Source of the DNA: Cyanobacteriota bacterium
GTDB taxonomy: Bacteria > Cyanobacteriota > Cyanobacteriia > SKYG9
DNA: 12,242 nucleotides
Reading direction: 5' to 3'
Assembly: GCA_025054735.1 (NCBI GenBank)
Contig: JANWZG010000064.1
Location: forward strand, 1 to 12,242
Below are positions 5,530-12,242 of the stretch, in pieces; the stretch's first letter is position 1, and the number at the start of each line of letters is the position of its first letter. The notes under the pieces are model-generated. The model searched no databases and had not been told where the DNA came from. It saw nothing but the letters and a program-made list of their open reading frames with translations. The translations under genes were made by a program, and so were the position numbers.

Positions 5530-6885
5530 ATGTCCCAAATTCCTAAGCATTCTAGTGTTGCGGCGATTAACCCAACCCCGTTAATGCCCTATCGCCGTCC
5601 TCGCACGATGGTTCCAGGGCGGCAGGCGATCGCGCTCATCTCTGTGCATAGTGACCCGGCTGCTAGTTTTAGCAGTGATGACACTCTAGGGCAGGATGTC
5701 TATGTTTTGCAAGTCGGTGAAGCATTGGCAAAACTGGGTTGGCAGGTAGACATTTTCACTCGCAAGACATCTCCTGACCAACCAAAGGTCGTACACCATT
5801 CCCTGCACTGCCGCACAATTCGCCTAACGGCTGGGCCTGAGGCTATTATTCATCGAGATGAGCTATTTCCATACTTGCCAGCATTTGTAGATGCATTTCA
5901 AGCGTTTCAGGCAAAAGCAGGGTTGCCTTACCCTCTGGTGCACACTAACTATTGGCTATCTGGCTGGGTAGGCTTACAGCTACAGCAGTTTAACAATGTG
6001 CGATTGCTACACACTCATCACTCCTTGGGAGTTGTTAAGTATCAACATCGGCTTCATCTTCCTGATATTGCTCCTACCCGTCTAGCTGTGGAGCAGCAAC
6101 TCACTGAACAGGCAGATTGTGTGATTGCCACTAGCCCCCAAGATTTGGAAAATCTGCGTAATCTGGTTTCACCTGTTGGTAATGTGGTTGTGATTCCTGG
6201 CGGTGCCAATGTAGAAACGTTTCATACTATCCCTCAAGCTGAGGCACGATCGCAACTAGGGTTCTCGTGCCGTGACCAGATAGTTCTCTATGTTGGTCGC
6301 TTTGACCCCCGTAAGGGTCTAGAAACAATGATTCGCGCCTGTGATCAATCACACGCTAAACGCAGTGGCAACCTGCGCATAGTGATTGCTGGTGGTACCG
6401 ACCCTCTTCAGGGTGAGGCCAGTGAGCAACGCCGCATCAAATGCTTGGTAAATGAGCTAGGGTTAGCCTCTTGTACACTGTTTACTGGTCGAGTGAGCCA
6501 TGATTTGCTGCCACTTTATTACACGGCTGCTGATGTTTGTGTTATTCCCAGTGAATACGAGCCTTTTGGGCTAGTGGCAATTGAAGCTATGGCTTGTGGT
6601 ACGCCAGTGATTGCCTCAGCAGTAGGGGGCCTAAAGTTTGCGGTTGTGCCTGAGGAAACAGGTCTATTAGTCCCTCCTGGGAATATTGCTGCCTTCGCAG
6701 CCGCGATTGACCGAGTTTTATCTGCAGATGAGCTATGGCTACATAGAATCCGTAAACTTGCGTCAGAACGAGTACAGCAGAACTTTAGTTGGACTCATGT
6801 CGCTGCTAAGTTAAGTCACTTATATCGTCACACCCTAGCACAGTCGCTGCTTCATGATGGAATGCTAAATGTAGCTGCTATGTAA
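5530..6885 (+). CDS. GT4-family glycosyltransferase (GT-B fold)
   Basis: This is a retaining glycosyltransferase that moves a sugar from a nucleotide-sugar donor to an unidentified acceptor, in the cytosol or at the inner membrane face. The N-terminal ~30 residues are a variable, Pro-rich extension. The acceptor-side Rossmann domain (about 33-235) opens IALISVHSDP and contains DDTLGQDVYVLQVGEALAKLGW. The donor domain follows: YVGRFDPRKG (254-263, with Arg257 and Lys262), AGGTDP (287-292), and the EX7E motif EPFGLVAIE (344-352). The sequence resembles the sucrose-phosphate-synthase/MshA branch and a cyanobacterial group-1 transferase conserved without a known substrate. At 451 residues it lacks the phosphatase domain of bifunctional SPS. 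The usual GGQ(N/D)VYV glycine pair reads LGQDVYV (53-59). The ATG has GAGGT seven nt upstream. Confidence 0.9.
   Translation: MSQIPKHSSVAAINPTPLMPYRRPRTMVPGRQAIALISVHSDPAASFSSDDTLGQDVYVLQVGEALAKLGWQVDIFTRKTSPDQPKVVHHSLHCRTIRLTAGPEAIIHRDELFPYLPAFVDAFQAFQAKAGLPYPLVHTNYWLSGWVGLQLQQFNNVRLLHTHHSLGVVKYQHRLHLPDIAPTRLAVEQQLTEQADCVIATSPQDLENLRNLVSPVGNVVVIPGGANVETFHTIPQAEARSQLGFSCRDQIVLYVGRFDPRKGLETMIRACDQSHAKRSGNLRIVIAGGTDPLQGEASEQRRIKCLVNELGLASCTLFTGRVSHDLLPLYYTAADVCVIPSEYEPFGLVAIEAMACGTPVIASAVGGLKFAVVPEETGLLVPPGNIAAFAAAIDRVLSADELWLHRIRKLASERVQQNFSWTHVAAKLSHLYRHTLAQSLLHDGMLNVAAM
5626..5633. repeat. HIP1 octamer
   Basis: GCGATCGC, the highly iterated palindrome of many cyanobacterial genomes, lies within the glycosyltransferase gene. 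With the second copy this makes two in 12.2 kb against about 0.2 expected, which supports a cyanobacterial origin. Confidence 0.85.
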
Positions 6886-7042
6886 CAGGGCACACAGGCT
6901 CCTTGGAGGGACGTTATCACAACGTATTACAAGAGTATGTCAGTACAAGAAGTTGTTCTAGAAGGCTAGATTGTGACTTTCTGAGTAGCTGAATACTAGT
7001 TACACAACCGCTTAGAACCGTGTTGATACTCCACCAAGTAGC
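6886..7042. other. Convergent spacer after the glycosyltransferase
   Basis: This 157-bp stretch lies between two converging genes. The only structure I see is a weak hairpin, ACGTT-ATCAC-AACGT at 6911-6925, without a U tract. No clear terminator for either gene is visible. Confidence 0.3.
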
Positions 7043-7432
7043 TTACTGACCTTGGTAGTTTTGCTCAATCCATATTCGCATTTCTGTCTCAGAGTCGGTG
7101 CAGGTTGAATGCCCTGTTGTAGGGTCGTAGGCAAACCACCATCGGTTACCCTGTTGGTCAACAGATTGCCAGACTTGCAGGGTACTGGCATCATCGATGG
7201 CTTTAGTCACTTGTTGCCATAGATTTTTTGCCCATGCGATCGCTCTACCAACCCATGAAACTCCGGGCTTGGCAGCCTCTAACTGCCGTTTTTCTTGCTC
7301 TAACAAGGCGATCAGTTGTTGATCCCGCTTACTCTGGGCAATTTCCATCCGACGTTGCCAAGATGCCATCATACTGGCATAGTGAACGTGCTCCAGGTCA
7401 AACATCTCATGATTGAACACCTGACTAGTCAT
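7043..7432 (-). CDS. Small Trp-rich hypothetical protein, likely conserved in cyanobacteria
   Basis: I do not recognise a named family. The 129-residue protein is soluble, with no signal peptide or membrane segment. Residues 22-54 (ASWQRRMEIAQSKRDQQLIA onward) form a charged helix with coiled-coil potential. Residues 56-80 are a linker with two Trp. The C-terminal block 86-126 (LQVWQSVDQQGNRWWFAYDP, then TEMRIWIEQNY) is Trp/Tyr-rich and looks like a small beta-sheet module ending in a helix, vaguely recalling WW or PH-like folds without matching one. Codon use is like its neighbours and the frame is open throughout, so it is probably real. The ATG at 7432 is preceded by GGGAT about 4 nt away. 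It is encoded alone, converging on the glycosyltransferase, with 215 bp before rnj. Confidence 0.6.
   Translation of the reverse strand: MTSQVFNHEMFDLEHVHYASMMASWQRRMEIAQSKRDQQLIALLEQEKRQLEAAKPGVSWVGRAIAWAKNLWQQVTKAIDDASTLQVWQSVDQQGNRWWFAYDPTTGHSTCTDSETEMRIWIEQNYQGQ
7236..7243. repeat. HIP1 octamer
   Basis: This is the second complete GCGATCGC in the window, inside the small Trp-rich gene. Confidence 0.85.
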
Positions 7433-7647
7433 AGGTATCCCTATCCCTCGATTAGTTGCTACACAACTATTATATCTATTCTGTAGCTGTGGATACCAAA
7501 ATTAATCTTTCTGTATACAATTTCCACTCCGAGTCTATTTGCCACTAGAGAAGCATTCTAGGGTTACATGTCAACTAGTCAGTTCCTTCTCTGTAATGGC
7601 TCGTTCAACGTCGGCTGTGTTATCAACCCTAAGGCTGACTAGGCAAG

Positions 7648-9399
7648 CTATCCCACTGTCAAACTCGCAGTGGTATGGCGATTAGTCAGTGCTGTTGTTG
7701 GTTCTGGCACCTGCATCAGAAAAATTAGTAGAGATTGTCCTCGTAATTCTCGCTTAAGCAGGCGACGCAATTCAGTTTCAATCTGTGCTTTGAGTCCTGA
7801 CCAGTCCACGTCAATGTTGTGCCCTGGTAAAGCGTGAACAAACTGTTGCCAGCGATCCTCTAGGCAATTGGTAATGGTTCTTGTAACCAGACTGCGGAGC
7901 AGTGTTGGCTCGATCGTTGTGACGACTCCCCGCAGATGCACATCCGGTTGTGTTAGCAAACGCCCATCCCAGCCAATTGTTGCTGCCACCGTTACCACTC
8001 CATCTTCAGCTAGCTGTTGGCGCTGTTTCAGCACATCTCCACGGACAATGCCATTGTTGGCTACTAGTTCAATTCCAGCAGGAACTTTTTGACCCAAGCG
8101 AATACTTGTTGCCGTCAACTCTACTGTGTCGCCATTGTCAATGATCACAATGTTTTCTGCAGGAATGCCCATGCTTTGAGCTGTTTGGGCATGTTTGACT
8201 AGCATTCGGTGCTCACCATGGACAGGAATAAAAAACTTGGGACGAGTCAATGCCAGCATGAGTTTTTGATCCTCTTGAGCACCATGTCCAGACACATGGA
8301 TGCCCTGTTCTCGCCCATAGATAACAGTTGCCCCTGCCATCATCAATTTGTCGATCGTGCTGACAACCGCAATAGTATTCCCTGGGATAGGGTTGGCTGA
8401 AAACACAACGGTATCGCCTGGACGCACCTTAACCTGCTTATGCTCGCCGTTCGCAATTCGAGTAAGGGCAGACATAGGTTCACCCTGGGAACCAGTTGTC
8501 AAAATCAGCACATGCTCATCCGGTAGCTTATGGATAACCTCAAGGGGTTGAAATAAGTTATCATCACACTTGATGTAGCCTAGGTTTCGAGCATGGGCAA
8601 TGACGTTTAGCATCGATCGCCCGAGCACAGAGACGACCCGACCATGCTTTTTCGCCAATTCCAAAATCATGTTGACTCGGTGCACCGATGAAGCAAAGGT
8701 GGTCACAAGCAAGCGCCCCTTAGCTTGACCGAATACACGATCAAGATTGGGGTAAACTGAGCGTTCTGATGGCGTAAATCCAGACACTTCTGCATTCGTA
8801 GAGTCACTAATGAGACAGTGAACACCTTGCTCACCATACTCTGCAAGTTTTTGCAAGTCAAAGCGCTCGCCATCGACAGGAGTGTGATCAAACTTAAAGT
8901 CACCTGTGTGAATCACAACCCCAACTGGAGTATGAATAGCAACACTAAAACTGTCTGCAATTGAGTGGGTATTACGAATGTATTGCACTAGAAAAGAAGT
9001 ACCTACTCGTACCATATCACGGGGACTAACGGTACGAATCTCAGTCCGATGGGCAACACCAGCTTCCTCCATCTTGTCACGCAGTAGTGCCATTGCTAGC
9101 CGTGGCCCGTAGATTACGGGAATATCAAACTGCTTAAGATGAAAGGGAATGCCACCGATATGATCTTCATGACCATGGGTAACAATCATGCCCTTGATCT
9201 TGTGGCGATTTTCTCGCAGGTATGTCATGTCTGGCAGCACGATGTTAACCCCATGCATTCCGTCAGATGGAAAGGCTAGCCCTGCATCCAACAGCATAAT
9301 CTCGTCATTAATCTCAAAGATGCAAGTATTTTTGCCAATTTCGTGTAGCCCTCCTAGGGGAATAATTTTCAAAACGGGTGCTGTTCCGTTGCTGGTCAT
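7648..9399 (-). CDS. rnj: Ribonuclease J
   Basis: This is a zinc-dependent beta-CASP metallo-beta-lactamase nuclease with endonuclease and 5'-to-3' exonuclease activity on RNA, central to mRNA decay and rRNA maturation in the cytosol. The N-terminal lactamase domain carries HGHEDH at 75-80, His145 (NTHS) and Asp167 (HTGDFK). The beta-CASP insert (about 200-360) contains TTGSQGEPMSAL and is followed by the family's HVSGHGAQED (His368, His372) and PVHGEHR (His394). The linker and C-terminal domain run from about 440 to 560. The 583-residue length is normal. The ATG has AAGGAG four nt upstream (complement of 9404-9409) and gives the expected N-terminus before LKIIPLGGLHEIGKN. dapA lies upstream on the same strand with a 369-bp gap, so an own promoter is likely. 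The call is certain; a split into J1 or J2 roles does not apply. Confidence 0.96.
   Translation of the reverse strand: MTSNGTAPVLKIIPLGGLHEIGKNTCIFEINDEIMLLDAGLAFPSDGMHGVNIVLPDMTYLRENRHKIKGMIVTHGHEDHIGGIPFHLKQFDIPVIYGPRLAMALLRDKMEEAGVAHRTEIRTVSPRDMVRVGTSFLVQYIRNTHSIADSFSVAIHTPVGVVIHTGDFKFDHTPVDGERFDLQKLAEYGEQGVHCLISDSTNAEVSGFTPSERSVYPNLDRVFGQAKGRLLVTTFASSVHRVNMILELAKKHGRVVSVLGRSMLNVIAHARNLGYIKCDDNLFQPLEVIHKLPDEHVLILTTGSQGEPMSALTRIANGEHKQVKVRPGDTVVFSANPIPGNTIAVVSTIDKLMMAGATVIYGREQGIHVSGHGAQEDQKLMLALTRPKFFIPVHGEHRMLVKHAQTAQSMGIPAENIVIIDNGDTVELTATSIRLGQKVPAGIELVANNGIVRGDVLKQRQQLAEDGVVTVAATIGWDGRLLTQPDVHLRGVVTTIEPTLLRSLVTRTITNCLEDRWQQFVHALPGHNIDVDWSGLKAQIETELRRLLKRELRGQSLLIFLMQVPEPTTALTNRHTTASLTVG
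8717..8737. repeat. RNase J copy of the 21-nt repeat
   Basis: This plus-strand segment matches 5267-5287 at 20 of 21 positions. In rnj it covers the codons for VFGQAKG (residues 222-228), and nothing in that protein stretch requires the similarity. Confidence 0.6.
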
Positions 9400-9461
9400 G
9401 GGTCTCCTTATAGAAATAAAAAATTACAATTATGAAAAGTAATACTTCAGATGCTCTATCC

Positions 9462-9479
9462 AACTCTTAGCTAAGAGTT
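9462..9479. promoter_or_regulatory. 18-bp perfect palindrome upstream of rnj
   Basis: AACTCTTAGCTAAGAGTT is a perfect 18-bp palindrome with no central gap, 63-80 bp before the rnj start codon. About 0.05 such palindromes are expected in a random window of this length. The lack of a loop favours a binding site for a dimeric regulator over an RNA hairpin, although a stem with a tight loop could form in the leader. Confidence 0.5.
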
Positions 9480-9692
9480 TTATGTCCACGGGCCTGCCAC
9501 CAGCCTGGTAAAACTGCTAGCACCACACTTATGGTGTAACCGTAGCTTCAAGAGGTGACAGATACTAAATGACATCAGCACGTCATGGCCTCTTAGGAAA
9601 AATCACGGCCACTAAGTATAAACAGGCAACAGGAATCGACTAGGTTGGTGTGAGTATTCAATTGTCAAAGATTTATCGGTTAACACTATTAC

Positions 9693-9732
9693 TTTGCCGG
9701 AGTGAAATAGTTTAGATAATTTTGCCAGAGTG
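9693..9732. repeat. Direct repeat of TTTGCC(G/A)GAGTG
   Basis: TTTGCCGGAGTG (9693-9704) and TTTGCCAGAGTG (9721-9732) differ at one base and start 28 bp apart, downstream of dapA. They may be tandem protein-binding sites or a small duplication. Confidence 0.4.
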
Positions 9733-9768
9733 CGAGTCGCTTGGAGACACACTAGATGTTCTAGATGT

Positions 9769-10653
9769 CTAAAGCAGACCTAAGTCAGTCATAACTGATG
9801 TTAACGCATCAATCACATGTCCTGAGGCTGGATTTAAGGGAGGACGTACTGTCTGCAATTTCCAACCTTTGAGAGTTAGAGCAGCTTTGATAGGGATAGG
9901 ATTTGTGGTCATGAACAACGCTTTGAACAAAGGAAATAGGCGAACATGAATATCGGCAGCGGTTTGTACGTTGCCAGCTTCAAAAGCTTGAATCATTTGC
10001 TGAAGCTGTGATCCTACCAGATGACTAGCAACGCTGACGACTCCGACAGCACCAAGCGCTAGCATCGGCAGAGTTAAGGAGTCATCACCAGAATAAACCT
10101 GAAATGTTGATGGTGTTAAGCAGCGAATCTGGCTCACCTGATCCATGTCGCTGTTGGCCTGCTTCACAGCCACGATGTTCGACAGTTCCGCTAAGCGGGC
10201 GATCGTCTCTGGCAGTAAATTTTGCCCTGTTCGCCCAGGTACGTTGTATAACATCATTGGCAAATCGGGCACTGCTTCCGCTATTGCTCGAAAGTGAGCA
10301 TATAACCCTTCCTGAGGCGGCTTATTGTAGTAAGGAACTACCTGCAATGTTCCATCTAACTGCAGTGTAGCTGCCTTTTGAGTGGCCACGATAGCTTCCC
10401 TAGTAGAGTTAGAACCTGTTCCAGCTATCACCTTAGCCTTGCCTGCTACCGCTTGCTGCACGACTCGGAACAACTCATACTCCTCATCCCATGAAAGAGT
10501 AGGTGATTCGCCAGTTGTACCACAGACAACTATTGCATCTGTGCCATGATCTACCAAATAGGCTGCCAACTTTTCAGCTTCTCTATAGTCAACGGTGCCA
10601 TCCGCTTGGAACGGCGTTACCAAAGCTGTTAAAACTCGTCCAAAATGGGTCAA
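9769..10653 (-). CDS. dapA: 4-hydroxy-tetrahydrodipicolinate synthase
   Basis: The enzyme condenses pyruvate with aspartate-4-semialdehyde, the first committed step to diaminopimelate and lysine, needed for peptidoglycan; it is cytosolic and normally tetrameric. The 294 residues form the expected TIM barrel plus C-terminal helices. Motifs are [11 protein letters not shown] (44-54), [12 protein letters not shown] (107-118), YNVPGRTG (136-143, with Tyr136 and Arg141), and the Schiff-base Lys164 in VAVKQAN. The start is TTG (complement of 10651-10653) with AGGAG ten nt upstream (10664-10668). The upstream frame is closed by a stop and holds no alternative, and [12 protein letters not shown] sits where family proteins begin. 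It precedes rnj on the same strand, a neighbourhood seen in other cyanobacteria, but the usual upstream asd is missing. Confidence 0.95.
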   Translation of the reverse strand: MTHFGRVLTALVTPFQADGTVDYREAEKLAAYLVDHGTDAIVVCGTTGESPTLSWDEEYELFRVVQQAVAGKAKVIAGTGSNSTREAIVATQKAATLQLDGTLQVVPYYNKPPQEGLYAHFRAIAEAVPDLPMMLYNVPGRTGQNLLPETIARLAELSNIVAVKQANSDMDQVSQIRCLTPSTFQVYSGDDSLTLPMLALGAVGVVSVASHLVGSQLQQMIQAFEAGNVQTAADIHVRLFPLFKALFMTTNPIPIKAALTLKGWKLQTVRPPLNPASGHVIDALTSVMTDLGLL

Positions 10654-11037
10654 GCGATCAGTTCTCCTACACTATGATCTATCTTGCCAGAGATTAGTCT
10701 ATTATCGCGTGCCTTCATAAAGAAATCATCAATGCGACCAACGAACGAAGAAGAAGCTTATGCTTGGATAAGCAAGATTGTACTGAAAACTACCATATTT
10801 GGTGAAGATAGATGGAGAAAGTGTAGTCATAGCGCATCTCTACCTTACTCACACCAACTTATTCACACTGACTAATGGTAGCGAGGATATCAGGTGCAGA
10901 TAGAGCAGCTACTAAGTTGGGGTTAAATGTAAATTGTTCTCAAGAGCTTCAGAGATGATGCAATCTATGCTGTCTATGAGCAACCTGAGAGAACTAAGGC
11001 TAGTATGTAGTATGCGTGCCTCACCTTGTTATCAGCA

Positions 11038-11054
11038 ACTGGTTGGCAACCAGT
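11038..11054. promoter_or_regulatory. Inverted repeat upstream of the ATPase/STAS module
   Basis: ACTGGTTG-G-CAACCAGT has two perfect 8-bp arms around one base, 45-61 bp before the start of the ATPase-like gene. That is close to the -35 region of the putative promoter, a position typical of a regulator's operator. It could also fold as a 7-bp stem with a GGC loop. No U tract follows. Confidence 0.45.
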
Positions 11055-11086
11055 CATCATCAATCGTAGTTAAGTTGCAGCACACT

Positions 11087-11092
11087 TAATAT
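11087..11092 (+). promoter_or_regulatory. Candidate -10 box placing the transcript start at the ATG
   Basis: TAATAT lies six bases before the ATG at 11099, and no Shine-Dalgarno is visible in the bases between. If it is the -10 element, the mRNA would be leaderless or nearly so. No good -35 is seen at the right spacing. Confidence 0.25.
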
Positions 11093-11098
11093 TCGGCT

Positions 11099-11701
11099 AT
11101 GTCTCAAATTTTTGGAAGTTTCGAGGAAGATCCACCCACTAGCCAAGAGTACTTAGTTTTAAGTTTCTCCCCAAGTTCTACCCCGCTAAAGCAACGTTGG
11201 CGCACCAACGGGCTGTCGGCAGATTTCCTAGCTGACTACTTAGCCACTTTTTTCCCAAGTGAGACTAGCGCTGCAAATCCTAAAATTACTCGCGCAGAAG
11301 TAAAAGGGGCTGTAAGCTACATTGCCAACGAGCTATTGGAAAATGCTATGAAATTTAGTGACGAGTCTGCTGACTATTCCATCAGCATCGGGCTGCATTT
11401 ATATAGCGATCGTCTCTTGTTTGTGGCTAGAAACAGTCTTACTCCTGAACGGGCAGCAAAATTTCAAACCTTCTTGAAGAAACTGACTACGGAAGATCCC
11501 CAAGAGTTGATGATTCGTCAAATCGAGGCTGATGTAGACGAGACTAGCCAATCGGGAGGCGCTGGCTTAGGTCTACTCACAATGATTAATGACTATGATG
11601 CCAAATTGGGCTGGAAGTTTGAGACTATTTGCAAGGATCCTACGGTCATGACAGTCACAACTATGGTGCAATTAACATTGCAGGACAAAGGAGCCATTTG
11701 A
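11099..11701 (+). CDS. GHKL ATPase-like regulatory protein (slr1658-type, partner-switching)
   Basis: This is a probable anti-sigma-kinase-like cytosolic regulator that would bind or phosphorylate the STAS protein encoded just downstream. The 200-residue protein has an N-terminal extension (1-65), then a GHKL (HATPase) module. It has an N-box, NELLENAMKFS (77-87, with Glu78 and Asn82), and a G2-like glycine box, SGGAGLGLLTM (152-162), followed by a final strand with TVTTMVQLTL. The G1 box is not recognisable: VARNSLTPERA (109-119) stands where a DxGxG motif is expected. ATP binding or kinase activity may therefore be altered. I recall a cyanobacterial family named after Synechocystis slr1658 with this layout; that label is from memory. 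The stop is two bases before the next ATG, and the next gene's Shine-Dalgarno is inside this one, so the pair is an operon. Confidence 0.7.
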   Translation: MSQIFGSFEEDPPTSQEYLVLSFSPSSTPLKQRWRTNGLSADFLADYLATFFPSETSAANPKITRAEVKGAVSYIANELLENAMKFSDESADYSISIGLHLYSDRLLFVARNSLTPERAAKFQTFLKKLTTEDPQELMIRQIEADVDETSQSGGAGLGLLTMINDYDAKLGWKFETICKDPTVMTVTTMVQLTLQDKGAI

Positions 11702-11703
11702 GA

Positions 11704-12048
11704 ATGGAAATTAGAGGGGAAGACTACGTAGTTTGGTTTGATAGCAGCTCAACTACTATCAGTTTCAAAGGGTCGTTGCGACTGAGCAGTATGGAAGAGT
11801 ATGCTCCGATTGTCCAATTACTTGGAGATGTAGTTGATCAGGAGCCGCCTACAGTAGTTCTAGATCTGCGGAATCTAGAGTTTCTCAACAGCTCTGGAAT
11901 CAATGTGTTATCAAAGTTTGTAATCAAGGTTCGCCAAAAGGGTAATGTGCACATTCTAGTTCACGGCTCTAGGGATACGCCATGGCAACTAAAATCCTTG
12001 AAAAACCTACAACGACTGATGCCTAGCCTAACCTTGCAGTTTGACTAA
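11704..12048 (+). CDS. STAS-domain protein, anti-sigma-factor-antagonist-like (slr1659-type)
   Basis: The 114-residue single-domain STAS protein is likely the switch partner of the ATPase upstream. The domain runs throughout: YVVWFDSSSTTISFKGSLRL, then VVLDLRNLEFLNSSGINVLS with the switch loop NSSG at 62-65, then a closing strand and helix. In SpoIIAA the equivalent loop is DSSG and its first Ser is phosphorylated; here Asp is Asn, with Ser63 and Ser64 available. I start at the ATG at 11704: AAAGGAG at 11687-11693 lies ten bases before it, and a longer in-frame start at 11629 would overlap the upstream gene by 73 bases and add residues outside the domain. The kinase, phosphatase or output partner is not visible in the remaining 194 bases. 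Confidence 0.8.
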   Translation: MEIRGEDYVVWFDSSSTTISFKGSLRLSSMEEYAPIVQLLGDVVDQEPPTVVLDLRNLEFLNSSGINVLSKFVIKVRQKGNVHILVHGSRDTPWQLKSLKNLQRLMPSLTLQFD

Positions 12049-12242
12049 AGAACATGATAGTTAATTAGGCATATTAGAAATAAGTTGTTTAAGTAAAGCA
12101 GAGTTTTCTCCCCAAAGCTAGACCGTTTGTTTCAGCTAAAGCTACTCTAGTATCAATATTCCAAGAACTATTTACACAAGTTGATTTGTTTGCAGGGTGC
12201 ACCTGGGCTTGCACTATAGTAATGCCCGGTTTCTTGTGGGAG
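12049..12242. other. Non-coding right edge
   Basis: This stretch is downstream of the STAS gene. No terminator is visible. An ATG at 12222 opens a frame of seven codons to the window edge and could start a third gene, but there is no clear ribosome binding site and too little sequence to judge. Confidence 0.2.

Larger units (their letters stand above)
9400..9768. other. Spacer between dapA and rnj
   Basis: This 369-bp non-coding stretch holds the rnj leader and promoter and the 3' end of the dapA transcript. It contains an 18-bp palindrome (9462-9479) and a direct repeat (9693-9732), both listed separately. A tandem CTAGATGT-T-CTAGATGT lies at 9752-9768, directly after the dapA stop. No intrinsic terminator for dapA is visible, so read-through into rnj is possible. 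Confidence 0.4.
10654..11098. other. Spacer between dapA and the ATPase/STAS module
   Basis: This 445-bp divergent spacer carries the dapA ribosome binding site (10664-10668) and promoter on the left. On the right it has a 17-bp inverted repeat (11038-11054) and a TAATAT box (11087-11092). A 47-codon frame at 10732-10875 (MRPTNEEEAYAWISKIVLKT at its start) looks mildly protein-like but has no good ribosome binding site or recognisable family, so I do not call it a gene. No trace of asd is present. Confidence 0.4.

Noticed and set aside
7868..8551. Several plus-strand open frames across the rnj gene
   Set aside because: They are antisense to a well-supported RNase J coding region, have low-complexity composition and no ribosome binding sites.
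10684..10700. 17-nt similarity (15/17) to 1565-1581 beginning TTGCCAGAG
   Set aside because: Matches with two mismatches at this length are expected several times by chance in 12 kb.
10851..10870. Yfr1-like stretch with CACACC
   Set aside because: The core differs from the conserved cyanobacterial Yfr1 motif as I recall it, and no flanking stems are visible.
10732..10875. 47-codon frame that looks mildly protein-like
   Set aside because: No good ribosome binding site and no recognisable family; open frames of this size occur by chance in spacers.
11629..11703. Longer N-terminus for the STAS protein
   Set aside because: It would overlap the ATPase gene by 73 bases and adds residues outside the domain; the ATG at 11704 has a strong AAAGGAG at a suitable distance.

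Overview
The window looks like a chromosomal segment of a cyanobacterium. No rRNA or other taxonomic marker is present. The evidence is the gene content: a NatE-type amino-acid importer ATPase, a DUF4168 secreted protein, dapA close to an RNase J gene, and an ATPase/STAS regulator pair of a type common in cyanobacteria. CGATCG cores are also frequent, and there are two complete HIP1 octamers (GCGATCGC at 5626-5633 and 7236-7243). Base composition is even, and I see no insertion sequence, integrase, CRISPR array, tRNA or prophage gene.

Layout, left to right. A minus-strand ABC ATPase (natE-like) runs off the left edge at 1-390. A 290-bp divergent spacer separates it from a plus-strand, divergent squalene/phytoene-synthase-like protein (681-1562). 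That gene converges on fmt (1580-2593, minus), and a stem-loop spans both stop codons. Next on the minus strand are a His-rich CobW-type metal GTPase (2792-3889) and a secreted DUF4168 protein (4098-4715). An 814-bp non-coding stretch follows, with a good CRP-type operator, and leads into a plus-strand GT4 glycosyltransferase (5530-6885). On the minus strand then come a small Trp-rich hypothetical protein (7043-7432), RNase J (7648-9399) and dapA (9769-10653, TTG start). The right end has a two-gene plus-strand module, a GHKL-ATPase-like protein (11099-11701) and a STAS protein (11704-12048), typical of partner-switching regulation.

Most genes are independent housekeeping or accessory units with their own spacers, not one pathway. 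Functional links are limited to the translationally close ATPase/STAS pair and the dapA/RNase J neighbourhood, which recurs in cyanobacteria (asd-dapA-rnj in Synechocystis, from memory); here asd is not next to dapA.

The signals most worth a second look are: a 21-nt, one-mismatch match between the glycosyltransferase leader and the antisense strand of the RNase J coding region; the CRP-like site in the same leader; an 18-bp perfect palindrome upstream of RNase J; the altered first Asp-rich motif of the phytoene-synthase-like protein; the missing G1 box in the ATPase of the regulator pair; and a terminator-like hairpin in the natE leader. No complete new multigene system is evident.
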